64,000 bases of DNA from Oscillospiraceae bacterium (GTDB lineage Bacteria > Bacillota > Clostridia > Oscillospirales > Oscillospiraceae), in NCBI GenBank assembly GCA_017430985.1, contig JAFRLZ010000008.1, positions 1 to 64,000 of the forward strand, read 5' to 3'. Below, one piece after another: positions 9,002 through 16,885 of this stretch. The position numbers and the translations under genes were made by a program. The notes under the pieces were generated by a model. The model did not search any database and had not been told where the DNA came from. It saw only the letters and a list, made by a program, of their open reading frames with translations. The first letter of the stretch is position 1. Each line of letters opens with the position of its first letter.

Positions 9002-9715
9002 CTATCTGCCCATGAACAGAGTGCACAAATCCGCCTCCGTGAGCTCGCGGAGCTCGCCCGGCTGCATCCCGGGCGGCAGCGTCAGACCGCCGATCGACAG
9101 GCGGCGGAGCTCCCGCACAGGCTTGCCGCGGGCGGCCAGCATACGCTTGACCTGATGGTATTTCCCCTCCCGGAGTGTCACGAAGCAGTCCTCGGTGCCG
9201 TCGTATTCCAGCACGGCGGGCAGACAGCGCGTCCCGTCGGCGAGCGTCAGCCCCTCCCGGAAGGCGGCCGCGTCCGCCGCGTCGGGGACGCCGCTCACCT
9301 TCGCATGATAGCGTTTTTCGACCTCGCTTTTGGGCGAAATCACGCGATGGGCAAAGTCCCCGTCGTTCGTCAGGAGCAGCAGCCCGCTCGTGTCCTTGTC
9401 GAGCCGCCCGACCGGAAAGAGGCCGAGGCGGCGCAGCTCCGGGGGCAGAAGGTCCAGCACCGTCCGCTGCTCCCGGTCCTCCGTGGCCGTCACACAGCCG
9501 ACGGGCTTGTCCATCATGAAATAGCGGAAGCGGCTGTAGCGCAGCGCCTCCCCGTCCAGCGTGACCTCGGCGGAGACGGGATCGAGCTTCTGATCCGCCC
9601 CGACGGGCGGCAGCCCGTCCACAAGGACCCGCCCGCTGCGCAGCAGCGCCCTGACCTCCCGGCGGGAGGCCAGTCCCAGATCGCAGAGATATTTGTCCAA
9701 CCGAATCAGCGCCAT
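9002..9715 (-). CDS. RsuA/RluB family rRNA pseudouridine synthase
   Basis: The product isomerises uridine to pseudouridine in ribosomal RNA. An N-terminal S4 RNA-binding domain (about 3-50, starting LDKYLCDLGLASR) is followed by the catalytic domain, with the nucleophile Asp106 in GRLDKDTSGLLLLTNDG and the C-terminal signature REGKYHQVKRML. I use the ATG at 9715, where AAGGA lies about 12 bases upstream and the protein begins exactly at the S4 domain; a GTG nine codons earlier is possible. Small versus large subunit specificity cannot be decided, though KYHQVKRML favours the RsuA side. Confidence 0.88.
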   Translation of the reverse strand: MALIRLDKYLCDLGLASRREVRALLRSGRVLVDGLPPVGADQKLDPVSAEVTLDGEALRYSRFRYFMMDKPVGCVTATEDREQRTVLDLLPPELRRLGLFPVGRLDKDTSGLLLLTNDGDFAHRVISPKSEVEKRYHAKVSGVPDAADAAAFREGLTLADGTRCLPAVLEYDGTEDCFVTLREGKYHQVKRMLAARGKPVRELRRLSIGGLTLPPGMQPGELRELTEADLCTLFMGR

Positions 9716-9759
9716 CGCCGCGCACCGTCCTTCCGGCGACACCTCGCCATGATACTGTG

Positions 9760-9788
9760 ATTATACAATCTTTCCGCCCTGCCGGGAA
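9760..9788 (-). promoter_or_regulatory. Possible promoter of the pseudouridine synthase gene
   Basis: A perfect minus-strand TATAAT (9765-9760) has only a poor -35 (TTCCCG, 9788-9783) at 17 bases. Position is sensible but support is weak. Confidence 0.35.
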
Positions 9789-9876
9789 GTGGCAGAACGA
9801 CGAAAATGAATACACAGGCCCTTTCCTGCGATCCTAAAACGCACGAAAGGCGCATACGATGTGCCGAGGTGATGAG

Positions 9877-10320
9877 ATGAAAAAGCGGAGGACCGGCGTG
9901 CTTTTCCGCGCCGCGCTGCTCGCCGCGGCCACCGTCATGGCGCTGTTTGCGCTGATGCTGCAGCTGCCTCCCGCGGATTGTGACGCTTCGACGGCCGAAG
10001 GGCGGCTGCGTTTCCTCGCCGGGCTCGGCTGGGAAATCGACGCGGCCAGCGAGGAGCGGCGCAGCGTGCTCATCCCGGACTGCGGCGAGGGCGTCATGGC
10101 GGAGTACAACGCCCTGCAGCGGCGGCAGGGCTACGATCTGAGTCCCTGGACGGGCCGGGAGGTGACGCAGTACTGCTACACGGTGACGAACTATCCCGGC
10201 TACGGCCAGACGGTGTACGCCGTGCTCTACGTCTCCGGGCGCCGCGTGATCGGCGGCGACATCCACAGCGCCGCGCTCAACGGTTTTATGCACGGCCTTC
10301 GCCGCGGAGAGGCGGCGTGA
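9877..10320 (+). CDS. DUF4830-like secreted or membrane-anchored protein
   Basis: This small protein of about 147 residues has one N-terminal hydrophobic segment (about 9-30, signal or anchor) and a conserved-looking globular part with RLRFLAGLGWEID, characteristic of DUF4830 proteins. Two cysteines lie in the exported part. Function is unknown. I prefer the ATG at 9877 (after GAGGTGATG) over one six codons upstream. The gene stands alone on the plus strand between two minus-strand units and ends at a strong terminator. The family assignment is from recognition of the motif and is moderately sure. Confidence 0.7.
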   Translation: MKKRRTGVLFRAALLAAATVMALFALMLQLPPADCDASTAEGRLRFLAGLGWEIDAASEERRSVLIPDCGEGVMAEYNALQRRQGYDLSPWTGREVTQYCYTVTNYPGYGQTVYAVLYVSGRRVIGGDIHSAALNGFMHGLRRGEAA

Positions 10321-10323
10321 CGC

Positions 10324-10360
10324 GAAGAAAGCCCTCGGCAACAGGTCGAGGGCTTTCGCT
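10324..10360 (+). terminator. Intrinsic terminator between convergent genes
   Basis: The 11-base arms GAAAGCCCTCG (10327-10337) and CGAGGGCTTTC (10347-10357) are followed by a T-rich stretch. It can serve the plus-strand DUF4830 gene and, less well, the convergent ABC operon. Confidence 0.8.
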
Positions 10361-10367
10361 TGTCTGT

Positions 10368-11168
10368 TCAATTCTTTGTCAGAAGCGTCGCGTCGGTCTC
10401 CAGCTGATAGCCGGCCGACTGCGCGAAGCGGTCGATCAGCTCGCGCTTGGTCAGGCGCCGCTTGGCCTCGCCGCTGATGTCGAGGATGATGCGCCCCTCG
10501 TCCATCATGATGAGGCGGTTGCCGTGGCAGATCGCGTCGGTCATGTTGTGCGTGATCATCATGGTCGTGAGCATGTTCTCCGACACGATCCGGTCCGACA
10601 GCTCCAGCACCTTCTCGGCCGTGGCCGGGTCGAGCGCGGCGGTGTGCTCGTCGAGCAGCAGCAGCTTCGGCTGCCGCAGCGCAGCCATCAGCAGCGTCAG
10701 CGCCTGCCGCTGCCCGCCGGAGAGCAGCCCGACCTTCGCGGTCATGCGATCCTCCAGGCCGAGGCCGAGGTTTTTCAGCAGCTCCCGGTAGTCCTCGCGC
10801 TCCAGCCTGGTCACGCCCCATTTGAGGCCGCGCCGCTGGCCGCGGCGGGCGGCGAGCGCGAGGTTTTCCTCGAGCTGCATGTTGGGCGCGGTGCCCATCA
10901 TGGGATCCTGGAACACACGGCCGATGAGATAGGCGCGCTTGTGCTCCGGCAGCGCGGTGATGTCCGTGCCGTCGAGCAGGATGCGCCCCTCGTCCACGGG
11001 CCAGACGCCCGCGATGGCGTTGAGGAGCGTGGACTTGCCCGCCCCGTTGCCGCCGATCACGGTGACGAAGTCGCCGGGCGCGAGGTGCAGGCTCAGCCCG
11101 GAGAGAGCCTTCTTCTCGTTGATGGTGCCGGGATTGAAGGTCTTGGAGACGTTCTGCAGCTCAAGCAC
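10368..11168 (-). CDS. ABC transporter ATP-binding protein (TrpXYZ-type importer)
   Basis: This is the ATPase of the three-gene importer encoded here. Walker A GGNGAGKST (about 39-47), Q-loop VFQDPMMGTAPNM, signature LLSGGQRQALTLLMA, Walker B LLLLDEHTAALDP and the switch His in ITHNM are present. The best start is a GTG at 11168 preceded by a GGGGGG-containing site, overlapping the permease end by 8 bases. The ATPase belongs to the group that partners substrate-binding proteins of the COG2984 kind, some of which were proposed to import tryptophan. The leader upstream points to tyrosine or phenylalanine instead (inference). Confidence 0.9.
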   Translation of the reverse strand: MLELQNVSKTFNPGTINEKKALSGLSLHLAPGDFVTVIGGNGAGKSTLLNAIAGVWPVDEGRILLDGTDITALPEHKRAYLIGRVFQDPMMGTAPNMQLEENLALAARRGQRRGLKWGVTRLEREDYRELLKNLGLGLEDRMTAKVGLLSGGQRQALTLLMAALRQPKLLLLDEHTAALDPATAEKVLELSDRIVSENMLTTMMITHNMTDAICHGNRLIMMDEGRIILDISGEAKRRLTKRELIDRFAQSAGYQLETDATLLTKN

Positions 11169-12129
11169 ATCCGTCGCCCCCCTTCCGTTTGAAGCGGGCA
11201 AAGGAGCTTTTGCGCTGCCCGCGCAGATAGGGCGCGGCCAGGAACAGCGCCACGACCACCGCGGTGAAGAGCTTGAGGTCGTTGGAGTTGAGTTTCAGCC
11301 ACAGCACGACGACGATGACGAGATAGTACAGCACGCCGCCGAGCACGGTGAAGCTCAGCGTGCCGTAAAAGTTCCGGTGCTTGCCGAGCAGCGCGTCGCC
11401 GATGACCTCGCCGATGATGACGGCAGCCAGACCGATCACGATCGCGCCGCGGCCCATGTTGATGTCCGCGAAGCCCTGATACTGCGCCATCAGCCCGCCG
11501 GAGAGGGCGACCACGCCGTTCGAGAGCGAGAGGCCCAGCACCTTCATGCGGTCGATGTTGATGCCGAGCGCGCGGCTCATGGCCGGATTGTTGCCGGTGG
11601 CGCGGATGGCGGAGCCCTGTTCGGTGCCGAAATACCAGTAAAAGACGCTGACGAGCACGAGAGCGATCGCGGCTCCCGTCAGGATGGCGGCGGGGATGTG
11701 GCGCGAGGTGAGCAGCAGCCGGTATTTATCCGCGCTGATCGCCTTGTTGGCGGACATACCCATGATGCGCAGATTGATGGAGTACAGGCTCAGCTGCGTG
11801 AGGATGCCGGCCAGGATGGCGGGGATGCCGAGCTTGGTATGCAGAAGGCCCGTGACAAGGCCGGCCAGCAGGCCGGCCAGCACCGCGATCAGCAGCGCCG
11901 CCCAGGCGGGCCAGCCCGCGAGGATCAGCATGGCGGTCACGGCGGCGCCCAGGGTGAAGGAGCCGTCCACCGTCAGGTCGGCCACGTCCAGCAGCCGGAA
12001 GGTGATGTAGATCCCGAGCGCCATGAGCCCCCAGATCAGCCCCTGCGACACGCCGCCGGGCAAGCTTCTGAGGAGCTTGAGCAGGCTCAGGGATGCAAAA
12101 TATGCAGACACAGATCGTTCCTCCGTCAC
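11161..12129 (-). CDS. ABC transporter permease (TrpY-like)
   Basis: This integral membrane subunit has 322 residues and about eight to ten predicted transmembrane helices. It contains LRLLDVADLTVDGSF-like and ATGNNPAMSRALGIN segments, typical of the branched-chain-type permease fold (BPD_transp_2) of the COG4120 group. The unusual cytoplasmic end is short and basic (KRKGGDGCA) and overlaps the ATPase start. It lies between the binding-protein gene and the ATPase gene, with 42 bases to the former, so all three form one operon under the attenuator upstream. Confidence 0.9.
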   Translation of the reverse strand: MTEERSVSAYFASLSLLKLLRSLPGGVSQGLIWGLMALGIYITFRLLDVADLTVDGSFTLGAAVTAMLILAGWPAWAALLIAVLAGLLAGLVTGLLHTKLGIPAILAGILTQLSLYSINLRIMGMSANKAISADKYRLLLTSRHIPAAILTGAAIALVLVSVFYWYFGTEQGSAIRATGNNPAMSRALGINIDRMKVLGLSLSNGVVALSGGLMAQYQGFADINMGRGAIVIGLAAVIIGEVIGDALLGKHRNFYGTLSFTVLGGVLYYLVIVVVLWLKLNSNDLKLFTAVVVALFLAAPYLRGQRKSSFARFKRKGGDGCA

Positions 12130-12171
12130 AGCCCCGTCCGCTCAGGCGGCCGGGGCCCGTATTCGCCGGGA

Positions 12172-13140
12172 TCAGCCCTCGATGGCGACGTAGCCCTCGG
12201 GCACCGCGATGTTCAGCGCGCTGCAGAGATCGGCGTTGTACTTCTTGACGAACTCGGGCGCGTACTCGATGGGCATCTTGGAGACGTCGGCGCCCTCGAC
12301 CAGGATCTTGTACGCCATCTCGGCGGTGGCGCAGCCAATATCGTAGTAGGAGATGGAGAGCGTAGCCACGCCGCAGCCGGCGCAGAGGCCCTCTTCGCCC
12401 GCGATGATGGGCACGCCCGCGGGCAGCGCCACGTTGTTGATGGCCTCGGCGCAGGAGGCCGCGGTGTTGTCGGTCGGGATGTAGAGCACGTCGTTTTCAC
12501 CGCAGGCGCTGATCGCCTGCTGGGTGACCTCGTTGGAGTCGGCGAAGGCATAGACCGTCACCTTGTAGCCGAAGGCCTCGAGCAGCGGGGTGATCGTCTC
12601 GACCTGGTACTTGGAGTTGGGCTCGCCGCTGCAGAAGAGGATGCCGACGTTCTTCGCGTCCGGGAAGAAGTCATGGAGCATCTCGGCCTGACCGTCGAGC
12701 GGGGCGAGGTCGGAGGTGCCGGAGACGTTCAGCGCGATGCTGCGGCTGTCCCAGTCGTCGATGCCGAAGGCGGCCCCGTAGGTCGTGATCGAGGTGCCCA
12801 GGATGGGGATATCGGCGGTAACGCCCTGTGCGGCGGTCAGCGCGGGGGTGGCGTTGGCCATGATGAGGTCGACCTCATCCGAGACGAACTGGGCGCAGAT
12901 GGTGTTGCAGGTCGTCGAATCGCCGGAGCCGTTCTGGACGACGATCTCGACCTTGTCGCCGAGCTTGGCCTTGAGCGTGTCCACAAAGCCCTGGGTGGCG
13001 GCGTCGAGCGCCGGATGCTGCACGAGTTGGCAGACGCCGACGGTGAAGACCTTTTCGTTCGCGGGCGCGGCGCTCTGTCCGCAGGCGCACAGCGCGAGGA
13101 GCATGAGGACGGCGCAGAGAAGGGCGATGATCTTTTTCAT
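12172..13140 (-). CDS. ABC transporter substrate-binding lipoprotein (COG2984 family)
   Basis: This extracellular solute receptor is lipid-anchored: the signal ends in the lipobox LCAC with Cys20 as the modified residue (numbering from the ATG at 13140, which has GGAGG 8 bases upstream). The mature part has two Rossmann-like lobes (for example VFTVGVCQLVQHPALD, VDLIMANATPALT, NVGILFCSGEPNSKYQ, DVLYIPTDNTAA). These motifs match the TrpX-type binding proteins. Substrate is not proven; the Tyr/Phe-rich leader peptide suggests an aromatic amino acid. Confidence 0.9.
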   Translation of the reverse strand: MKKIIALLCAVLMLLALCACGQSAAPANEKVFTVGVCQLVQHPALDAATQGFVDTLKAKLGDKVEIVVQNGSGDSTTCNTICAQFVSDEVDLIMANATPALTAAQGVTADIPILGTSITTYGAAFGIDDWDSRSIALNVSGTSDLAPLDGQAEMLHDFFPDAKNVGILFCSGEPNSKYQVETITPLLEAFGYKVTVYAFADSNEVTQQAISACGENDVLYIPTDNTAASCAEAINNVALPAGVPIIAGEEGLCAGCGVATLSISYYDIGCATAEMAYKILVEGADVSKMPIEYAPEFVKKYNADLCSALNIAVPEGYVAIEG

Positions 13141-13173
13141 GTTCGTTTCCTCCAAAAAAACATTCTTTCACGG

Positions 13174-13206
13174 CAAAACAAAAGCCGCACGGTCATCCGT
13201 GCGGCT
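13174..13206 (-). terminator. Leader terminator (attenuator) before the ABC importer
   Basis: On the minus strand AGCCGCACGG (13206-13197), loop ATGA, CCGTGCGGCT (13192-13183) and a tail TTTGTTTTG form a textbook intrinsic terminator located between a tiny leader ORF and the first structural gene, so it must be read through for expression. A segment just after the leader stop (UGUGCUGC, 13243-13236) could pair imperfectly with its left arm as an antiterminator (inference). Confidence 0.85.
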
Positions 13207-13251
13207 CGGCGTTATCGTTCCAGCGACCCCTGCTTGCAGCACAAACGACCC

Positions 13252-13311
13252 CTATTTCAGCTTGAAATAGCGGTAATAGCGGTATGCAAACACGAAACGG
13301 GTCATCGTCAT
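13252..13311 (-). CDS. Leader peptide rich in Tyr and Phe (19 residues)
   Basis: The small ORF reads MTMTRFVFAYRYYRYFKLK and carries four Tyr and three Phe codons, clustered in YRYYRYF. A strong GGAGG (13323-13319) lies 7 bases before the ATG and a sigma-A promoter 20 bases further up. Its last codons and stop form a perfect 8-base hairpin (CTATTTCA / TGAAATAG), and the intrinsic terminator at 13174-13206 follows. This is the arrangement of a transcription attenuator in which ribosome stalling on control codons changes RNA folding. Arg codons (CGC) are also interspersed, so Arg cannot be excluded as the signal. Confidence 0.75.
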   Translation of the reverse strand: MTMTRFVFAYRYYRYFKLK

Positions 13312-13338
13312 GGTTCGACCTCCGTGGAAGATGGGACT

Positions 13339-13367
13339 ACTGTAGCACCGCGCGGCGGCAAAGTCAA
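13339..13367 (-). promoter_or_regulatory. Sigma-A promoter of the leader peptide and ABC importer
   Basis: On the minus strand TTGACT (13367-13362) and TACAGT (13344-13339) are spaced by 17 bases. Transcription should start near 13332, leaving about 20 bases before the leader start codon. Confidence 0.8.
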
Positions 13368-13461
13368 TACTTTTCCCATTTAAATTGCAAAAAACTTTTT
13401 CGCGGGAAAAGGGCGGCAAACGGGAGCGCCCGCCGGATGTTCCGGCGGGCGCTGCGCTTGT

Positions 13462-15201
13462 TTATGTCTTGGGCCCGGCCTCTTCGGCGGCCTTGATCTT
13501 GGCCAGCTCTTCCTCTTCGAGCACGCGGTAGGCCACTTTGCCCACCAGCGTCTTGGGCATGTCATCCTTGAACTCGATGTCATAGGGCATGGCGTACTTG
13601 GCGATGTACTTGCGGCAGTGCGCGAGCAGCAGCTCCTTTGTCTCGTCGTTGGCCGGGGTGCCGGGGACGAGCTTGACAAAGGCCTTGACCTTCTGCATCC
13701 GGTAGGCGTCCGGCACGCCGATCACGCAGCTCATCTGCACGAGCTCATGCGCGTCGAGGATGTTTTCGATCTGCGCGGGATAGACGTTGTAGCCGGAGGA
13801 GATGATCATGCGCTTGGCGCGGCCCTTGAAATAGACGAAGCCCTCGTCGTCCATCGTGCCGAGGTCGCCGGTGTAGACCCAGGTGAGCCCGTCGGCGTGA
13901 CGGCGCAGGGTCTGCGCCGTCTCCTCGGGGTGCTTCATGTACTCCTTCATCACTGTGGGGCCCGCGAGCAGGATCTCGCCCTCCTCGCCGTAGGGCAACT
14001 CCCTGTCCGTGCCGGGCTCGACGATCTTGATGTAGATGTCCGGGAGGGGCACGCCGATGCTGCCCTCCTTGAAGTAGTTCACCGGCGTCAGGCAGCAGGC
14101 CGTGACGGTCTCGGTGGTGCCGTATCCCTCGCGCACCTGCACGACGGCCTTGTGGTCGTACAGGAATTTGTCGAACTTCTTCTTGAGCTCGATGGACAGG
14201 CTGTCGCCGCCGGAGAAAACGCCCTTGAGACAGCTCAGATCGGCTCCCTCCATGCTCGGCAGACGCAGCAGCGCCTCATAGAGCGTGGGGACGCCCGCGA
14301 TGAAGTTGCAGCGGTATTTGACGATCTGCTTGGCGTAGCTCTTGGCGGTGAAGCGCGGGATGAGGATGCAGCGCCCGCCCAGCGAGAGCATGGTATGGAT
14401 GCACACGCCGAGGCCGAAGCCGTGGAAGATCGGCATGGCGGCGAGCATCTTGTCGCCCGGGCGGAACATGGGGTTGGCCGCGCCCACCTGCTGACCGAGG
14501 GCGTTGAAGTTCTTGTTGGTCAGCACGATGCCCTTGGTGGTGCCGGTCGTGCCGCCGGAGTAAAGGATGACGGCGGGATCGTCCGACTGCCGCTTGACCT
14601 TGTAGTTGTAGAAGCAGGCCTTGGACAGGCGCATGAACTCGTTCCAGCGGATGACGGGGGCGTCCTTCGGGATCTTCTTGATCTTGCGTCCCTCGGTGAG
14701 CATGTAGCCGGCGCGCACGGGCTTGGAGAGCGCGTCTTTCACCGAGGCGATGATGATGTTCACCACGCCGGTGTTGGCGCGGATGGATTCAAACTTGTGG
14801 TAAAACTGGTCCAGCGTGATGGCCGTGACGGATTCGGACTCGTTGAGGTAGAATTCGATCTCCTTCTCTGCCGAGAGCGGATGGATCATGTTGGCGATCG
14901 CGCCGACGAGGTTGACCGCGTAGAACATGTAGATGGCCTGCGGGCAGTTCGGCATGGCGATGGTGACCTTGTCGTTCTCGCGTACGCCGATGGTCCTGAG
15001 CGCCTTGGCGCAGCGCTCGATCTCGTGCACCATCTGCTTATAGGTGGTGGATTTGCCCATGAAGTCGAACGCGACGTTGTTGGGGTACTGCTCGGCGATC
15101 TGCGCGACCTTGTCGAACATCGTCCCCTCGTAGTAATCCAGATAGAGCGGCACGTCTCCTACGGAGTTGGCCCATGGCATTTTGGCGGTGATAGCTCCCA
15201 T
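13462..15201 (-). CDS. AMP-binding acyl-CoA synthetase-like enzyme
   Basis: This 579-residue adenylating enzyme has the ANL-superfamily motifs: phosphate loop YSGGTTGTTKGIVLTN, YGTTE, YTGDLG, and hinge GRAKRMIISSGYNVYP with a catalytic-type Lys near the end (TLVGKVAYR). It most resembles long-chain or medium-chain fatty acid CoA ligases; the acid substrate is not determined. I start at the ATG at 15201, which has GAGG 8 bases upstream; an ATG six codons earlier has none. It begins 19 bases after the stop of an E2-like acyltransferase, so the two genes are coupled and probably act on the same acyl group. Confidence 0.88.
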   Translation of the reverse strand: MGAITAKMPWANSVGDVPLYLDYYEGTMFDKVAQIAEQYPNNVAFDFMGKSTTYKQMVHEIERCAKALRTIGVRENDKVTIAMPNCPQAIYMFYAVNLVGAIANMIHPLSAEKEIEFYLNESESVTAITLDQFYHKFESIRANTGVVNIIIASVKDALSKPVRAGYMLTEGRKIKKIPKDAPVIRWNEFMRLSKACFYNYKVKRQSDDPAVILYSGGTTGTTKGIVLTNKNFNALGQQVGAANPMFRPGDKMLAAMPIFHGFGLGVCIHTMLSLGGRCILIPRFTAKSYAKQIVKYRCNFIAGVPTLYEALLRLPSMEGADLSCLKGVFSGGDSLSIELKKKFDKFLYDHKAVVQVREGYGTTETVTACCLTPVNYFKEGSIGVPLPDIYIKIVEPGTDRELPYGEEGEILLAGPTVMKEYMKHPEETAQTLRRHADGLTWVYTGDLGTMDDEGFVYFKGRAKRMIISSGYNVYPAQIENILDAHELVQMSCVIGVPDAYRMQKVKAFVKLVPGTPANDETKELLLAHCRKYIAKYAMPYDIEFKDDMPKTLVGKVAYRVLEEEELAKIKAAEEAGPKT

Positions 15202-15220
15202 TTCCCGTTTCCTCTGCATT

Positions 15221-16123
15221 TTAAATCTTATTGGTCTCGTAATCGAAGCCGCTGGGCTCGCCGAGCGGCTGATCCAGCAGTTCGGGGTGCGCGAAGACGT
15301 ACTTGACGAGCTTCAGGCTGCGCGCGAAGTAAAAGCCGTCGGCGATGCGCTCGTCGAGCGTCGCGCCGTAGTCGATCACGTCGCGGATCTCCTTGTGCCC
15401 GTCGGGCATCACGAGCTCTTCCTTGTGCAGCGTGCCGACCGCGACCATGCAGCTGTTGGTCCCGTAGTTGTTGAGATGGTGGTAGACGGAGGGGCAGCGG
15501 ATGCTGCCGAGGTTCGTGAAGAACATCGTGGTGTAGTTTGGATCGCCCTCGGTGAGCGCTTTGGGGTTGACGCCCCAGAAGTCCAGCCAGCGGATGACGC
15601 GCACCGCGAACATCAGGATCGGCCGCGGCAGAGCCGCGAACTTGTTGATGGTCTCGTCGATGCCGCCCGTGGCGCTTTCGCTCTTGCGGGTCTCCCGCAC
15701 CTCTCCGACGATCTTGCGGCTGATGGAATCCAGCGTATCCTCGTCCTTCGGGACCAGAACCATGAGCGATTCCTCGGCGTTGTCCGCGAAGCGGCGCTTG
15801 ACGACGAAGCTCAGGCTGATCTCAAAGCGCTCGTAAAAGCGCCTGCCCTGGATGAAGCGGTTCATCTTCGGGCGTTCGCGCACCATGCGCGCCGCGGCGG
15901 TGACCAGAGCGTGGAAGACCGTCGTTTTATATTCAGGATGCTCGGCGTTTTTCTTTTCAAGATACTTCACCAGCTCGGTGGCGTCGATCTTGTCGGCCAG
16001 GTAGCATTCGCAGTCGGTGCGGTTGGGCAGGAGATTGGCCATAACGACCTGAAGGCCGGGCACGTCCTTGCACCAGCGGCCGTCGCGGCGGTCGCCGCGT
16101 TTTCTCTTATAGGTCTCGCTCAT
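15221..16123 (-). CDS. E2-like (2-oxoacid dehydrogenase / CAT fold) acyltransferase without lipoyl domain
   Basis: The 300-residue product looks like the catalytic domain of dihydrolipoamide acyltransferases or chloramphenicol acetyltransferase, for example VFHALVTAAARMVRERPKMNRF and TMFFTNLGSIRCPSVYHHLNNYG. No lipoyl or E1/E3-binding domain is present. The end motif that normally reads HxxxDG is ERIADG here (about residues 258-263): the active-site His is replaced by Glu while DG remains. It is therefore either inactive, or uses another mechanism. The start at 16123 is preceded by AAAGGAG with 9 bases spacing. It pairs with an acyl-CoA synthetase. Confidence 0.75.
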   Translation of the reverse strand: MSETYKRKRGDRRDGRWCKDVPGLQVVMANLLPNRTDCECYLADKIDATELVKYLEKKNAEHPEYKTTVFHALVTAAARMVRERPKMNRFIQGRRFYERFEISLSFVVKRRFADNAEESLMVLVPKDEDTLDSISRKIVGEVRETRKSESATGGIDETINKFAALPRPILMFAVRVIRWLDFWGVNPKALTEGDPNYTTMFFTNLGSIRCPSVYHHLNNYGTNSCMVAVGTLHKEELVMPDGHKEIRDVIDYGATLDERIADGFYFARSLKLVKYVFAHPELLDQPLGEPSGFDYETNKI

Positions 16124-16223
16124 CGGGATCGCTCCTTTTACAAGATTCTCCAAGATGGTATTGTAAACGAGCTTTTGTCAAAAAGCAAGATAATACGAAA
16201 GTTTTAAGCATTTTTTATGAAAA

Positions 16224-16262
16224 GCAAAAACAAAACCCCGTTCCGCACAGGCGGAACGGGGC
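16224..16262 (-). terminator. Intrinsic terminator of the small membrane protein gene
   Basis: On the minus strand CCCCGTTCCG and CGGAACGGGG pair around a 6-base loop and are followed by TTTTGTTTTTGC. Confidence 0.85.
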
Positions 16263-16287
16263 TGGGAGCGAGTGAGCGCTTTTCCTT

Positions 16288-16548
16288 TTACTTTTCGCTG
16301 TCGTAGATCTTCTGGCAGTTGATCGACAGAACGCCGCAAATGGCCAGCATTACGGTGCAGCCGGCGACGACCCATATCCCGATGCGGTTCTGCACGGCCT
16401 CCTCGTTCGTCTCGGGCTCATAGCTGCTGTAGGCCAGCGTAGCCTCCTGCGGAGCATCCTCAGCCATAGCCGTCACACCGACAGAAAGGAACACGCTGAG
16501 CAGCAGCGTGAGCAGCAAAATGGATACGACGACTTTCTTGAGCTTCAT
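16288..16548 (-). CDS. Small exported or membrane protein, unknown function
   Basis: I do not recognise this 86-residue protein. It has a clear signal peptide (about 1-29, ending in AMA), an acidic stretch (about 30-52), a transmembrane helix (about 56-75) and a short tail. Cys64, Cys71 and Cys78 lie in or near the helix. It is a single-gene unit with its own strong promoter (TTGACA-17-TACTAT) and intrinsic terminator, and a GGGAGG ribosome site, so it is a genuine and probably well expressed gene. Confidence 0.75.
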   Translation of the reverse strand: MKLKKVVVSILLLTLLLSVFLSVGVTAMAEDAPQEATLAYSSYEPETNEEAVQNRIGIWVVAGCTVMLAICGVLSINCQKIYDSEK

Positions 16549-16614
16549 GGTTTTGTCCTCCCCTTTTTATCTCAAAACGATCAGCGGTTAATTGGGTAAC
16601 ATAATTGTAACGAA

Positions 16615-16643
16615 ATAGTAACGCCATTCCGCGATTATGTCAA
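16615..16643 (-). promoter_or_regulatory. Sigma-A promoter of the small membrane protein gene
   Basis: On the minus strand a perfect TTGACA (16643-16638) is followed after 17 bases by TACTAT (16620-16615). Confidence 0.8.
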
Positions 16644-16823
16644 GTAGTTTTGTAACAAAAATTTTACTTTTTGTGTTGTTTTGTCAAAATACTCTAAAAC
16701 CAATCCTGTTTTTTGGGATAATTGCCCAAAGAATTGTCGGTTTTGGCTGTCGAATGGTGACAAATAATGTCGGTTACATAATCTTTATGTCGTCAGTTAT
16801 CGCTTTTTCTGCCGGCGGGAAGG

Positions 16824-16860
16824 ACAAAAAGAGATCGAGGACCCGAAAGAGTCCTCGATC
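16824..16860 (-). terminator. Intrinsic terminator of pgk-tpiA-gpmI
   Basis: On the minus strand GATCGAGGAC (16860-16851) and GTCCTCGATC (16842-16833) pair and are followed by TCTTTTTGTCC. It lies 25 bases after the gpmI stop. Confidence 0.85.
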
Positions 16861-16885
16861 TTCGACGCGTTTTTCTCTTGTTTTC

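Larger units (their letters stand above)
16549..16885. other. AT-rich intergenic spacer of 337 bases
   Basis: The spacer holds the promoter of the small membrane protein gene (16615-16643), the gpmI terminator (16824-16860), and AT-rich sequence with repeated GTAACA-like words and a GTTACATAA motif at 16773. No ORF with a ribosome site is evident. Confidence 0.6.

Noticed and set aside
8799..9815. Minus-strand open frame over the pseudouridine synthase gene
   Set aside because: Arg/Gly/Ala-rich out-of-frame reading; the in-frame protein at 9002-9715 has all RsuA-family motifs.
13141..13380. T-box riboswitch before the ABC importer
   Set aside because: The leader is too short, and no T-box sequence (TGGNACCGCG type) or stem I is present; a small ORF plus terminator explains it better.
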